DNA from: Actinoplanes missouriensis 431
Lineage (GTDB): Bacteria; Actinomycetota; Actinomycetes; Mycobacteriales; Micromonosporaceae
Direction: 5' to 3'
Assembly (NCBI RefSeq): GCF_000284295.1
Contig: NC_017093.1
Coordinates: forward strand, 4,650,001 to 4,714,000
Length of the DNA stretch: 64,000 nucleotides
Below are positions 51,027-59,205 of this stretch, in pieces (the first letter of the stretch is position 1; each line of letters starts with the position of its first letter). Both the position numbers and the translations under genes were made by a program. Under the pieces are notes generated by a model. It saw nothing but the letters and a program-made list of their open reading frames with translations, did no database searches and was not told the DNA's origin.

Positions 51027-52209
51027 GGACACCTCCCGGAGCAGCGAGCCGCCGCGGCTGCTGGTGACCGCGGTGCCCTACGGCGTGCTCGCGCTGCTGA
51101 CCGTCTACCTGCTCGCCGACTGGCGCGCCAACGCCGGATCGTTGCTGCTGTGCGCCGCGGCCGCCGGGTGGATGGCCGGCATGTTCGTGCGCCGGCTGCC
51201 GTACCCCGCGATGATGTTCTGCGGTCTGCTGGCGATCACGTTGCTGCTGGTGCTGCGGGAGCCCGCCTTCGGGTTCTTCACCACGGCCGCCTACATCTAC
51301 GCGTTCGCGTTCCTGCCCTGGCCGGGGCGGGTGCCGGCGATCGCGGCGGTGGCGGTCGTGGCCGGGATCGCGCAGGCGTCCAGCTTCGACAAGTCGGACG
51401 CCGGTGACTACACCCTCGCCGCCGTGATCATCGCGCTGAACGTCCTGATCATGACGGTGATGGCGTGGGTGCTGCGTCTCGACGAGCGCAACTCCGACGA
51501 GCTGAGCCGCGCCAACGCCCTGCTGAGAGCCTCGCTCGAGGAGAACACCGCGCTGCACGCCCGGCTGCTGGCGCAGGCCCGCGAGGCCGGTGTCCTGGAG
51601 GAGCGGCAGCGGATGGCGCGGGAGATCCACGACACCGTCGCGCAGGGCCTGACCGGCATCATCACCCAGCTGCAGGCGGCCGAGCAGCGGCACGAGGTTC
51701 CGGACGAGTGGCGGCGGCCGTTCGACGCGATCACGGGCCTCGCCCGGCAGAGTCTCACCGAGGCCCGCCGCTCGGTGGACGCGCTGCGCCCCGAGCAGCT
51801 GGAGACGGCCCGCCTCGCCGACGCGCTCACCGGTGTCGCCGAGCGATGGACCGCGTTACACCACCTTCCGGTACGGGTGACGACCACCGGAACGCCGCTG
51901 CCCCTGCCCGCCGACGCCGAGTTCGCCCTGCTCCGCACCGCGCAGGAGGCCCTCGCCAACGTCGCCAAGCACGCGGGCGCCACCCGGGCCGGCGTCACGC
52001 TGTCCTACCTGGAGCACGAGGTGGCGCTGGACGTGCTCGACGACGGCACGGGGTTCGACCCGTCGTCGCTGAAGGACGGCAGCTACGGTCTGACCATCAT
52101 GCGCCAGCGGGTGGAGGCGTTCGGCGGGACGCTGCAGATCGAGTCCGAGCCCGGCGCCGGCACCGGCGTCTCCGCCCGCGTTCCGGTCCGGGGAGTGTCC
52201 GATGAGTGA
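50998..52209 (+). CDS. NarL-type sensor histidine kinase
   Basis: 403 residues. Four to six N-terminal membrane segments (LLVTAVPYGVLALLTVYLL, GSLLLCAAAAGWMAGMF, ... AAVIIALNVLIMTVMAWVLRL) form a sensor with little external sequence; a coiled linker LSRANALLRASLEENTALHARLLAQAREAGVLE precedes the HisKA_3 box EERQRMAREIHDTVAQGLTGII (His phosphorylation) and the ATPase N-box/G-box region EEALANVAKHAGA... LDVLDDGTGFDPSS... YGLTIMRQR. The short loops suggest sensing of membrane or exporter state. The last 8 bases overlap the response regulator. Confidence 0.93.
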   Translation: MPTIHRMPTMDTSRSSEPPRLLVTAVPYGVLALLTVYLLADWRANAGSLLLCAAAAGWMAGMFVRRLPYPAMMFCGLLAITLLLVLREPAFGFFTTAAYIYAFAFLPWPGRVPAIAAVAVVAGIAQASSFDKSDAGDYTLAAVIIALNVLIMTVMAWVLRLDERNSDELSRANALLRASLEENTALHARLLAQAREAGVLEERQRMAREIHDTVAQGLTGIITQLQAAEQRHEVPDEWRRPFDAITGLARQSLTEARRSVDALRPEQLETARLADALTGVAERWTALHHLPVRVTTTGTPLPLPADAEFALLRTAQEALANVAKHAGATRAGVTLSYLEHEVALDVLDDGTGFDPSSLKDGSYGLTIMRQRVEAFGGTLQIESEPGAGTGVSARVPVRGVSDE

Positions 52210-52846
52210 GAGCACCATCCGTCTCGTGGTCGCCGACGACCACCCCGTCGTGCGCGACGGGCTGGCCACCATGTTCGCCTCGGCGCCCGGCTTCACCGTG
52301 GTCGGTGAGGCCGCCGACGGCGCCGAAGCGGTCCGGATGGCGCAGGCCCTCTCCCCCGACGTGATCCTGATGGACCTGCGGATGCCCGGCACCGACGGTC
52401 TCACCGCGATCACCGAACTGGCCCGCGCCGGCAACCCGGCCCGCGTCCTGGTGCTCACCACCTACGACAACGACGCCCACGTGCTCCCGGCGATCGAGGC
52501 CGGCGCCACCGGATATCTGCTCAAGGACTCACCCCGCGAAGATCTCCTTCGGGGGGTACGGGCAGCGGCGCGCGGCGAGACCGTCCTCTCCCCGTCGGTC
52601 GCGTTGCGGCTGGTCAACCGGGTGCGTACCCCCGCGCCGCAGCTGCTCAGCCAGCGCGAGCTGGAGGTGCTGCAACTCGTGGCCGCGGGCAACACGAACC
52701 GGGAGGCGGCGGCCCGGCTGTTCATCACCGAGGCGACGGTGAAGAGCCACCTGCTCAACATCTACGCGAAGCTGGGCGTCAGCGACCGGGCGGCGGCGGT
52801 GGCCGAGGCGTACAACCGCCGGCTGCTCCTGCCCGACTCCCCCTAG
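52202..52846 (+). CDS. LuxR/NarL-family response regulator
   Basis: 214 residues. Receiver domain RLVVADDHPVVRDGLATMF with phospho-acceptor Asp in VILMDLRMPG and Lys in YLLKDSPRE; C-terminal LuxR HTH LSQRELEVLQLVAAGNTNREAAARLFITEATVKSHLLNIYAKLGVSDRAAAV. It overlaps the kinase gene by 8 bases and most likely activates the upstream ABC exporter promoter. Confidence 0.95.
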   Translation: MSESTIRLVVADDHPVVRDGLATMFASAPGFTVVGEAADGAEAVRMAQALSPDVILMDLRMPGTDGLTAITELARAGNPARVLVLTTYDNDAHVLPAIEAGATGYLLKDSPREDLLRGVRAAARGETVLSPSVALRLVNRVRTPAPQLLSQRELEVLQLVAAGNTNREAAARLFITEATVKSHLLNIYAKLGVSDRAAAVAEAYNRRLLLPDSP

Positions 52847-52979
52847 GCTCTCCAGTCATACATTTAGTTATTCCGATGTGTCGGGGCAGCCCCCGCCCGT
52901 GGTCCGTTCGTCCGTCCCCGGCCTGATCGAAACGCCGTAGCGTGCTCGCGTGATCACTCCACCGAGGACGGGAGCGGGT

Positions 52980-53417
52980 ATGCGGCCGCGTCGGCTCTGG
53001 GAAGGCGCCATCATCGTTCTGGCAGCCGGACTGCTCACCGCGTGCGGCGGCCCGGAGGATGAGGAGGCGCCGGCGACCGCGGCCGTCGACGCCGCCGCCG
53101 CGACGGAGGCCGATCAGCGGGCGCAGGAGCAGGCCGCGATCCCGCCGAAGCCGGACGAGGACACCGCGGCGGCCTACATCGCCGCGCTGAAGGCGATCAA
53201 CCCGGAGATCACGAAGGACCGGGAGCCGGAACGCTTGGTCGACCGGGGGCGTGACCAGTGCGCCACGATCAAGACCTTCCCGAACGAGCCGGAGAAGGTC
53301 GTGATGTACACGAACATGCGGTTCACCTCCCCCGGCCACCCCGACGGTTTCGGCAAGGCCACCGCGAAGCAGATCAACGCGGTGATCGTCGAACACCTCT
53401 GCCCCGACCTCGCCTGA
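52980..53417 (+). CDS. Small lipoprotein, DUF732-like
   Basis: 145 residues: lipobox LLTACGG (Cys about residue 23), an Ala/Glu-rich spacer, then a conserved C-terminal domain DEDTAAAYIAALKAINPEITKDREPERLVDRGRDQCATIKTFPNEPEKV... TSPGHPDGFGKATAKQINAVIVEHLCPDL with two Cys that can form a disulfide, resembling DUF732 proteins of actinobacteria. Start ATG 52980 with GGGAG upstream. Function unknown. Confidence 0.82.
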   Translation: MRPRRLWEGAIIVLAAGLLTACGGPEDEEAPATAAVDAAAATEADQRAQEQAAIPPKPDEDTAAAYIAALKAINPEITKDREPERLVDRGRDQCATIKTFPNEPEKVVMYTNMRFTSPGHPDGFGKATAKQINAVIVEHLCPDLA

Positions 53418-53491
53418 CCGGCACACCGGCCACGCCATCGCCGGCGTCCAACAGGGACCCCAGCACGCCCCACGTCATTCGCCAAGATCGC

Positions 53492-53497
53492 TATGCT
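53492..53497 (+). promoter_or_regulatory. -10 element TATGCT for leaderless gene at 53504
   Basis: TATGCT, 6 bases, then GTG 53504, without Shine-Dalgarno. Confidence 0.65.
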
Positions 53498-53503
53498 GCC
53501 GCG

Positions 53504-53908
53504 GTGACCGACATGGTGGAGAGCGGGCGAACCCCGTACCGGAAGATCGCCCTTGGGGTTGTGGCCGCGATCGTGCTGGCCGGCATCGTGGCGACGGTGG
53601 TGGCGCTGCGCGGCGGCGGCACCGAGGTGCGGTACGAGGTGGAGACCAGCAGCGGCAGCGCTGTGATGATCACCTATACGACCGCGGACGGCGAGATCGG
53701 CATGCACCGGGCCGAGACAGCCGAAGGAACCGTGAGCACGCCGTGGTCGGCCACCGTGACGTTCGAGGAGCCGGCGTCGCTGGTCTCGGTCACCACCGAC
53801 ACCGGGGATCCCACCGCCACCGGCACGTGCCGGATCTTCGTGGACGACACGAAGATCGCCGATTCCAGCGACACCGCCGGGGCCATGTGCGAGGCCCAGG
53901 TCCCCTGA
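53504..53908 (+). CDS. MmpS-like single-pass membrane protein
   Basis: 134 residues: cytosolic TDMVESGRTPYRK, a single membrane segment IALGVVAAIVLAGIVATVVAL, then an extracytoplasmic beta-rich domain TEVRYEVETSSGSAVMITYTTADGEIGMHRAETAEGTVSTPWSATVTFEEPASLVSVTTDTGDPTATGTCRIFVDD..., following the MmpS layout (YEV...ITYT..., PW, C-I-x-V-D). No MmpL partner is adjacent, so its export role is unclear. Leaderless GTG start. Confidence 0.75.
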   Translation: MTDMVESGRTPYRKIALGVVAAIVLAGIVATVVALRGGGTEVRYEVETSSGSAVMITYTTADGEIGMHRAETAEGTVSTPWSATVTFEEPASLVSVTTDTGDPTATGTCRIFVDDTKIADSSDTAGAMCEAQVP

Positions 53909-53944
53909 GCGACCCGGGCCGCCCCACCACCGAAAGGACCGACC

Positions 53945-54412
53945 ATGACCAGCACCGCGGATCTGTACGACGAGTACGGCGACACGCTCGGCTCCTGCGA
54001 CACCCAGCTACGGCAGTACGGTGGCGTCGCCGTATTCCGCGGCCCCGCCGTGACCGTCTCCTGCTTCCAGGACAACGCCCTGCTCAAGTCGGTGCTCAGC
54101 GAACCGGGCGACGGCCGCGTGCTGGTCGTCGACGGCGGCGGTTCGCTGCACACGGCGCTGATGGGCGACATCATCGGCGGACTCGCCGTCAGCAACGGCT
54201 GGGCGGGCGTCATCATCAACGGCGCCGTCCGCGACGTGGCCGCGCTGCGCGAACTGCCGGTCGGCATCAAGGCGCTCGGTTCCAACCCCCGTAAGAGCGC
54301 CAAGACCGGCGCCGGCGACCGCGATGTCGTCCTGGAGTTCGGCGGCTGCCGCTTCACCCCCGGCGCCGAGGTGGTCAGCGACGACGACGGCATCGTCGTG
54401 CTCCCCCACTGA
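53945..54412 (+). CDS. rraA: RraA-family protein
   Basis: 155 residues, full length for RraA: AVTVSCFQDNALLKSVLSEPGDGRVLVVDGGGSLHTALMGDIIGGLAVSNGWAGVIINGAVRDVAALRELPVGIKALGSNPRKSAKTGAGDRDVVLEFGGCRFTPGAEVVSDDDGIVVLP. The GDIIGGLA and GAVRD motifs are diagnostic. In proteobacteria it modulates RNase E; similar proteins can be HMG/oxaloacetate aldolases. The start has AAAGGA upstream. Single gene. Confidence 0.9.
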   Translation: MTSTADLYDEYGDTLGSCDTQLRQYGGVAVFRGPAVTVSCFQDNALLKSVLSEPGDGRVLVVDGGGSLHTALMGDIIGGLAVSNGWAGVIINGAVRDVAALRELPVGIKALGSNPRKSAKTGAGDRDVVLEFGGCRFTPGAEVVSDDDGIVVLPH

Positions 54413-54438
54413 GCCGAACTCCACGCTCACAGCGGCGG

Positions 54439-55107
54439 TCAGGGCACCCGGTAGCCGTGGAACCGCACCCGCCGGCGGATGGCGAACCCGAGACGTTCGT
54501 AGAGGCGAACAGCGGTGGTATTGGCGGCGGCGACGTGCAGGAACGGTTGATCACCGCGGGCCAGGATCCGGCTCGCCGCCGTCCGGACGAGATCGGCGGC
54601 GAGTCCGCGGCCCCGTGCCTCGGGTGCCGTGCACACGCTGCTGATCTCGGTCCAGCCGGGAGGTTGCAGGCGTTCACCGGCCATCGCGATCAGCGTGCCG
54701 TTCTCGCGTATGCCGTAGAAGGTCCCCAGCTCGATGGTGCGTGACTGGAAGGGGCCCGGGCGGGTCAGCTCGGTGAGTGCCATCATGTCCGGAACGTCGG
54801 CGGGCCCCAACTCGGGCGCCGGGGCCGGCGCGGTGAGCGGCCGGTCGAGGACCATCTGGTATCCCTCCAGCTCGAAAACCGGGGGCCAGGACGCGGGCGG
54901 GCTCACCGGGGCGCTGAACAGATCGGCCAGTCCGCCGCTGCCGAGCAGCCGGCCCAGGTCGTCCCAATCGCCCTGCGACGGATCGGCCGGCACCGCCGCG
55001 AACGTGGCGACGCCCTCCTCATAGGTGACGGCGTTGCCGACCCGGCGTGCCAGGTGGGCGTGCCGGCCGAGGAGGGACTGCCGTACCGGGTCGTCAAGGA
55101 CGTGCAA
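54439..55107 (-). CDS. GNAT-family N-acetyltransferase
   Basis: About 222 residues. The C-terminal GNAT fold is clear: FYGIRENGTLIAMAGERLQPPGWTEISSVCTAPEARGRGLAADLVRTAASRILARGDQPFLHVAAANTTAVRLYERLGFAIRRRVRF, with the acetyl-CoA motif RGRGLA and a YERLGF ending. The N-terminal region is a second, degenerate half. TTG 55107 is the most plausible start because upstream the frame turns Arg/Pro-rich; no ATG or GTG is in phase nearby. Substrate unknown. Confidence 0.87.
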   Translation of the reverse strand: MHVLDDPVRQSLLGRHAHLARRVGNAVTYEEGVATFAAVPADPSQGDWDDLGRLLGSGGLADLFSAPVSPPASWPPVFELEGYQMVLDRPLTAPAPAPELGPADVPDMMALTELTRPGPFQSRTIELGTFYGIRENGTLIAMAGERLQPPGWTEISSVCTAPEARGRGLAADLVRTAASRILARGDQPFLHVAAANTTAVRLYERLGFAIRRRVRFHGYRVP

Positions 55108-55140
55108 GGTCAGCTCACAGACTCGAGGGGTGCGGGGTCG

Positions 55141-55374
55141 CCGCCCGCGGCGGCACGGGCGGCAACCAAGATTAGACCCGCCGGCTACGCCCTCTGCTGG
55201 GACGGCCCGCCGGGCGCGTTCGTCGAGACGGTCCGGCGGCGTGTCACCGCGTCCTCGGACGGCATCCGGCGAGCGGCAGACGGCGGGGATCCGGTGTTCG
55301 CCCGGCTGGTCGCGGCCGGGGTGGACGCGACGTTGCGGACGGCCGTCGCCGAACTGGCGGACTTCCCGATCTGA
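55141..55374 (+). other. Plus-strand coding-like fragment between GNAT and tauD
   Basis: Codons from about 55165 to the TGA at 55374 have very strong third-position G+C and read IRPAGYALCWDGPPGAFVETVRRRV and DGIRRAADGGDPVFARLVAAGVDATLRTAVAEL. No acceptable start is visible; upstream the frame is antisense to GNAT. It is either the 3' end of a lost gene or a small gene with an unusual start. The rest of the 55108-55487 gap contains only the terminator. Confidence 0.45.
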
Positions 55375-55446
55375 GGTGGGCGCCAGGCGCCCCGTGAACG
55401 GTGACGCCATGGTGGCTCGGGCGCGCAACGCGCCGGAGGGAACGCG

Positions 55447-55480
55447 CGGACGGGCGGCGCCGTGGAGCGTCGCCCGTCCG
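55447..55480 (-). terminator. Hairpin after tau-type operon
   Basis: Perfect 10-base arms 55447-55456 and 55471-55480, 7 bases beyond the tauD stop on the minus strand. Confidence 0.75.
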
Positions 55481-55487
55481 GGAACGA

Positions 55488-56363
55488 TCAGCGCTGCGGC
55501 CCACGCGGGACGTCGCCGCGCAACGTGATCCGGTGCATCACCCGGCGCTGCGTGCCGTAGTCCCGGTTGGCGTAGTGGGCAGTGCTCCGGTTGTCCCACA
55601 GCGCCACGTCGCCCAGCCGCCACCGGTGCCGGACCACGTGCTCCGGCTTGGTCAGGTGGGCGTACAGCAGATCCAGGATGGCCCGGCTCTCGTGCTCCGA
55701 CACCCCGGCGATGTGCGACGTGAAGCCCGGGTTGACGAAGATGCCCTTGCGGCCGGTCTCCGGGTGCACCCGCACCACCGGATGCTCCACCGGGTCGAGC
55801 CGGGTCACGGTCTCGCCGTCCCACACGTTGCCCTTGCCGCCGCGGCGCTGCGCCAGGTAGTACCCGAACTCCCGGGTCCCGTCGTGCACCGCGGTCAGCT
55901 GATCGGCGAGCTGCTGCACCGGGGTGGCCAGCGAGTCGTACGCCAGTTGCGCGTCCGCCCAGTTCGTGTCCCCGCCCGAGGGCGGCAGCACGACCGGCCG
56001 CAGGATCGAGCCGAGCGGCGGCCGCTTCATGAACGTCACGTCGGTGTGCCACACGTCGGCGAACCCGTTGTCGGCGCTGTCCAACGCGTACACCTCGGGG
56101 TGTGCCTCGTCGAGCCCGCCGACCACCGGATGTGAGGCGGTCAGCTCGCCGATGCGCCGGCCCAGCTCGACCTGGCTGGTCTCGTTCAGCGTCTGGTCGC
56201 GCAGGAACAGCACCTTGCGCTCGACCAGGGCGGCGCGCAGCGCGACGATCTGCTCGTCGGTGGCGGTGGTCAGGTCCAGACCGTGCACGACCGCCCCGAA
56301 GTGCGGGCCGAGCGGTTCCAGATCAAGATGTACCGGGTCCAGGCGTACCAGGGCTGTCGTCAT
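55488..56363 (-). CDS. tauD: TauD/AtsK-family 2-oxoglutarate dioxygenase
   Basis: 291 residues. Fe(II)-binding HxD in VWHTDVTF and distal His in STAHYANRDYGTQRRVMHRITLRGD; 2-oxoglutarate-binding Arg in RRVMHR; opening LDLEPLGPHFGAVVHGLDLTTATDEQIVALRAALVERKVLFLRDQ is typical of TauD/AtsK. It releases sulfite or sulfate from taurine, other sulfonates or alkyl sulfates. ATGA overlap with the ATPase gene. Given the divergent sulfatase, alkyl sulfate (AtsK-like) activity is as likely as taurine. Confidence 0.92.
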   Translation of the reverse strand: MTTALVRLDPVHLDLEPLGPHFGAVVHGLDLTTATDEQIVALRAALVERKVLFLRDQTLNETSQVELGRRIGELTASHPVVGGLDEAHPEVYALDSADNGFADVWHTDVTFMKRPPLGSILRPVVLPPSGGDTNWADAQLAYDSLATPVQQLADQLTAVHDGTREFGYYLAQRRGGKGNVWDGETVTRLDPVEHPVVRVHPETGRKGIFVNPGFTSHIAGVSEHESRAILDLLYAHLTKPEHVVRHRWRLGDVALWDNRSTAHYANRDYGTQRRVMHRITLRGDVPRGPQR

Positions 56364-57133
56364 ACCGCACTTCCTTCCAGGTGGGCCGCCGCGCGGACGG
56401 CGTGACCGATCTCCGAGCGCAGGGCCGCGTACTCGGGCAGGCCGCGCAGCTCGTCGGCGGTGACGCCCGCGCGCGGCAGGTCGATGGGCAGGTCGAGGGC
56501 GATGCGGCCGGGCCGGGCGGTGAGGACCACGACCCGGCTGCCGAGGAAGACCGCCTCGTCCACGCTGTGGGTGACGAACACACAGGTACGGGCGGTGTCC
56601 GCGCTGACCCGCCGCAGGTCCTCCTGCAGCCGCTCGCGGGTGAGCGCGTCCAGGGCGGCGAACGGCTCGTCGAGCAGCAGCAGTGGGTTCTCCACGGCGA
56701 GGGCCCGGGCGATCGCGACCCGCTGCTGCTGGCCGCCGGAGATCTGCCAGGTGCGCCGGTCGGCGACGTCGTGCAGTCCTACGCGAGCGAGCAGCTCGGT
56801 GACCCGTTCCTTGCGGCTCGTGACCCCGGCGTAGCGCAGCGCCAGCTCGACGTTGCCGCCGACGGTCTTCCACGGGAAGAGGCGGGGCTGCTGGAACACC
56901 AGGCCGGCGCCCTTGCCCGGAGCCGGGGGCCCGCCGCCGGCCCGTACCGTGCCATGGGTTGGTGTCTCGAACCCGGCGATCAGGCGCAGCAGCGTGCTCT
57001 TGCCACAGCCGGACGCCCCGACGAGCACCAGGAACTCACCGCGCGGAACCGTCAGGTCGACCGGGCCGACCGCGGTGACGTCACCGTAGGCGTGCTCGAC
57101 CCGCTCCAGGACGATGGCGTCATCCGAGGACAT
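56360..57133 (-). CDS. tauB: Sulfonate/taurine-type ABC transporter ATPase
   Basis: 257 residues: Walker A GASGCGKSTLLRLIAG, Q-loop VFQQPRLFPWKTV, signature ISGGQQQRVAIARAL, Walker B LLLLDEPFAALD, switch VTHSVDEAVFL, with the SsuB/TauB-type C-terminal PGRIALDLPIDLPR. Start overlaps the binding-protein gene by 14 bases; ends with ATGA overlap into tauD. Cytosolic subunit of the importer formed with the two upstream genes. Confidence 0.93.
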   Translation of the reverse strand: MSSDDAIVLERVEHAYGDVTAVGPVDLTVPRGEFLVLVGASGCGKSTLLRLIAGFETPTHGTVRAGGGPPAPGKGAGLVFQQPRLFPWKTVGGNVELALRYAGVTSRKERVTELLARVGLHDVADRRTWQISGGQQQRVAIARALAVENPLLLLDEPFAALDALTRERLQEDLRRVSADTARTCVFVTHSVDEAVFLGSRVVVLTARPGRIALDLPIDLPRAGVTADELRGLPEYAALRSEIGHAVRAAAHLEGSAV

Positions 57134-58145
57134 CGGGCAGACCCTTCACGTAGATCGCCTTCTGCACGGTCGCGAGGTCCGGCACGGCGTCGATCTTCTG
57201 CTGGTCCTTGAGAAACTGCGCGGCGCTGACCAGGTTGTCGGCGAGCTTGCCGACCTTCGCCTCGGTGCCCAGCCACTCGTCACCGGCCAGATCGGCGGGC
57301 TTGAGGAAGACGCCCTGGCTGAGCTGTTTCTGCGCGTCGGCGGGGCTGAGGTTGAGCTCGGCACCGATCGACGTCGCGGCGGCGGCCGGGTCGCTCGCGA
57401 TCAGGTTCAGGGCCTGGGCCTCGGCCTTGCGCCACGCGTCGACGGCCTCCGGGTGCGCCTGCGCGAACGCGGTGGAGACCACGCCCAGGTCCAGGGTCGG
57501 TTTGCCGGCGGTGGCGAGCTGGCGGCTGCTGATCAGGACCGTGCCGGTCTTCTTGATCTCGTCCAGCGACGGCAGCCAGGTGTAGGCGGCGTCCAGGTCA
57601 CCGCGGGTCCAGGCGGCCTGGATGTCCTGCGGCTCCAGGTCGACGATGGTCAGCTCGGACTCCTTGATCCCGGCCTGGTTCAGCGCCGCGAGCAGGCTGT
57701 AGTGCGCGGTCGACGCGAACGGCGTGGCGACCTTCTTGCCGCGCAGCCCCGCGACGTCGGTGACGCCGCTGCCGTTGCGCGCGACAAGCGCTTCGTTGTC
57801 GCCTGCCACATCAAGGACGAAGGCCACCTGGTACGGGATGTTCAGCGGCGCCGAGAGCCCGCGGGCGACGGGACTGGATCCGATGGCGGCGATGTCCACG
57901 CTTTTCGCGACGAAGGCGGTGTTGATGCTGGCGCCGGAGTCGAACTTCGTCCAGGTGATGGTGTAGTCCGGCAGCGCCTTCTCCAGCAGTCCCTGGTTCT
58001 TGACCACCAGGTCTCCGCTGGGAAAGGCCTGGTAGGCGATCCGGATCGACTTCTCCGCCGTCTCACCGGCGGCGTTGCCGCTGGCGGCGCCGTTGCCGCA
58101 GGCGGCGAGCAGGAGGACGGCCGCGAGGCCGAGGAACTTACGCAT
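57120..58145 (-). CDS. tauA: TauA/SsuA-type sulfonate-binding lipoprotein
   Basis: 341 residues: lipobox LLLAACGNG, then an aliphatic-sulfonate-binding fold with IRIAYQAFPSGDLVVKNQGLLEKALPDYTITWTKFDSGASINTAFVAKSVDIAAIGSSPVARGL and DVAGDNEALVARNGSGVTDVAGLRGKKVATPFASTAHYSLLAALNQAG. The SSP and STAHY regions are typical of TauA/SsuA ligand pockets. ATG 58145 chosen for the signal peptide. Anchored outside the membrane, it delivers the sulfur compound to the permease. Confidence 0.92.
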   Translation of the reverse strand: MRKFLGLAAVLLLAACGNGAASGNAAGETAEKSIRIAYQAFPSGDLVVKNQGLLEKALPDYTITWTKFDSGASINTAFVAKSVDIAAIGSSPVARGLSAPLNIPYQVAFVLDVAGDNEALVARNGSGVTDVAGLRGKKVATPFASTAHYSLLAALNQAGIKESELTIVDLEPQDIQAAWTRGDLDAAYTWLPSLDEIKKTGTVLISSRQLATAGKPTLDLGVVSTAFAQAHPEAVDAWRKAEAQALNLIASDPAAAATSIGAELNLSPADAQKQLSQGVFLKPADLAGDEWLGTEAKVGKLADNLVSAAQFLKDQQKIDAVPDLATVQKAIYVKGLPDVLG

Positions 58146-58155
58146 CGTGTTTCTC

Positions 58156-59031
58156 CTATGCACGGCCCCGCCACGGGATCAGCCGGTTCTCGGCCGTCCG
58201 CAGCAGGGCGTCGATCAGTAGTCCGGACAGGCCGATGGCGAACAGGCCGAGGACGACCACGTCGGTCTGGGAGTAGCGCTGGGCGTCGCGGACCATGCCG
58301 CCGATGCCCGGGACGCCGTTGATGGTCTCGGCGGCGACCACCGAGGAGTACGCGACGCCGACGGCCAGCCGGATGCCGGTGAAGATCTCCGGTAGCGAGC
58401 TGGGCAGCACCACGTCGCGGGTGACCTGCCAGCGCCCGGCGCCGAGCGCGCGGGCGGCCTCGATCAGGCCGGTCGGCGCGGACTGCACGGCCGAGGCGGT
58501 GGCCACCGCGACAGGCGGCATCGCGGCGATGGCGAGCAGCCACAGCTTCGGCGTCTCGTCGATGCCGAACCAGATGATGAACAGACTGAAGTAGGCCAGC
58601 GGCGGCAGCGCCCGCACGAACGTGACGACCGGCTCGGTGACCACCCGGATCCAGCCGACCGTGCCCATCACCACGCCGATGATCAGGCCGGCGCCGACGC
58701 CGATCGCCGAGCCGATGAGGATGCGGCGCAGGCTGATCCCGAGATGCTCGACGAGCAGGTGGCCGCTGTAGCCGCGCAGCCCGTCGTGGACGGTGGAGGT
58801 CTGGATCAGCTGGTGCCACACCGCCCCGGGCGACGGGATGAACGTCGGGTTGCGGGTGACCCGGGCGGCGATCTCCCAGAGCGCGGAGAGCACGGCGAGC
58901 GCGAGCAGCCGCAGCAGGATCCGGCGGCGCCGGCCGCCGCGCGGCGCGAGCGGGTTGCCGGGCCGGGCCGGGCCGCCGATCGACGTTTCCGGGGCCGGCG
59001 CGGCCGGCGGGCTGGAGACAGAGGTGGTCAC
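58156..59031 (-). CDS. tauC: Sulfonate/taurine-type ABC transporter permease
   Basis: 291 residues with six membrane segments and an N-terminal Pro/Ala-rich cytosolic tail. The EAA-type loop EAARALGAGRWQVTRDVVLPSSLPEIFTGIRLAVGVAYSSVVAAE is intact (binding site for the ATPase). GTG 59031 has GGGAGTG upstream. First gene of the operon tauC-tauA-tauB-tauD; 10 bases separate it from the binding protein. Confidence 0.92.
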   Translation of the reverse strand: MTTSVSSPPAAPAPETSIGGPARPGNPLAPRGGRRRRILLRLLALAVLSALWEIAARVTRNPTFIPSPGAVWHQLIQTSTVHDGLRGYSGHLLVEHLGISLRRILIGSAIGVGAGLIIGVVMGTVGWIRVVTEPVVTFVRALPPLAYFSLFIIWFGIDETPKLWLLAIAAMPPVAVATASAVQSAPTGLIEAARALGAGRWQVTRDVVLPSSLPEIFTGIRLAVGVAYSSVVAAETINGVPGIGGMVRDAQRYSQTDVVVLGLFAIGLSGLLIDALLRTAENRLIPWRGRA

Positions 59032-59053
59032 GAGGTCACTCCCGGGAATGCGG

Positions 59054-59093
59054 GCGCCGATCGGCGCGCCCACATTTTCTATCGGGTTAATAG
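59054..59093. promoter_or_regulatory. Palindrome and AT-rich element between tau operon and sulfatase
   Basis: A perfect 14-bp palindrome (59054-59067) lies 22 bases before tauC, followed by an AT-rich patch containing CTAT-N7-ATAG (59079-59093). Together they form the obvious control region of the 174-base divergent spacer; a sulfur-responsive regulator could act on both directions. No consensus was recognised. Confidence 0.5.
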
Positions 59094-59160
59094 GAATATG
59101 GCAAGGGGCGTCTCACCCGCGCGGGATGAGGCAGCTTCCCCGGCGGCGCGGCTAGCTTGT

Positions 59161-59190
59161 CGTTCACGTCAGCGGCGTTCACGTCAGCGG
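59161..59190 (+). repeat. Exact 15-bp tandem duplication upstream of sulfatase
   Basis: CGTTCACGTCAGCGG is present twice with no spacer (59161-59175 and 59176-59190), ending 15 bases before the sulfatase start and just before its ribosome site. It could be a slippage product or a paired binding site. Confidence 0.85.
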
Positions 59191-59205
59191 GGAACGAGGA
59201 TCGCG

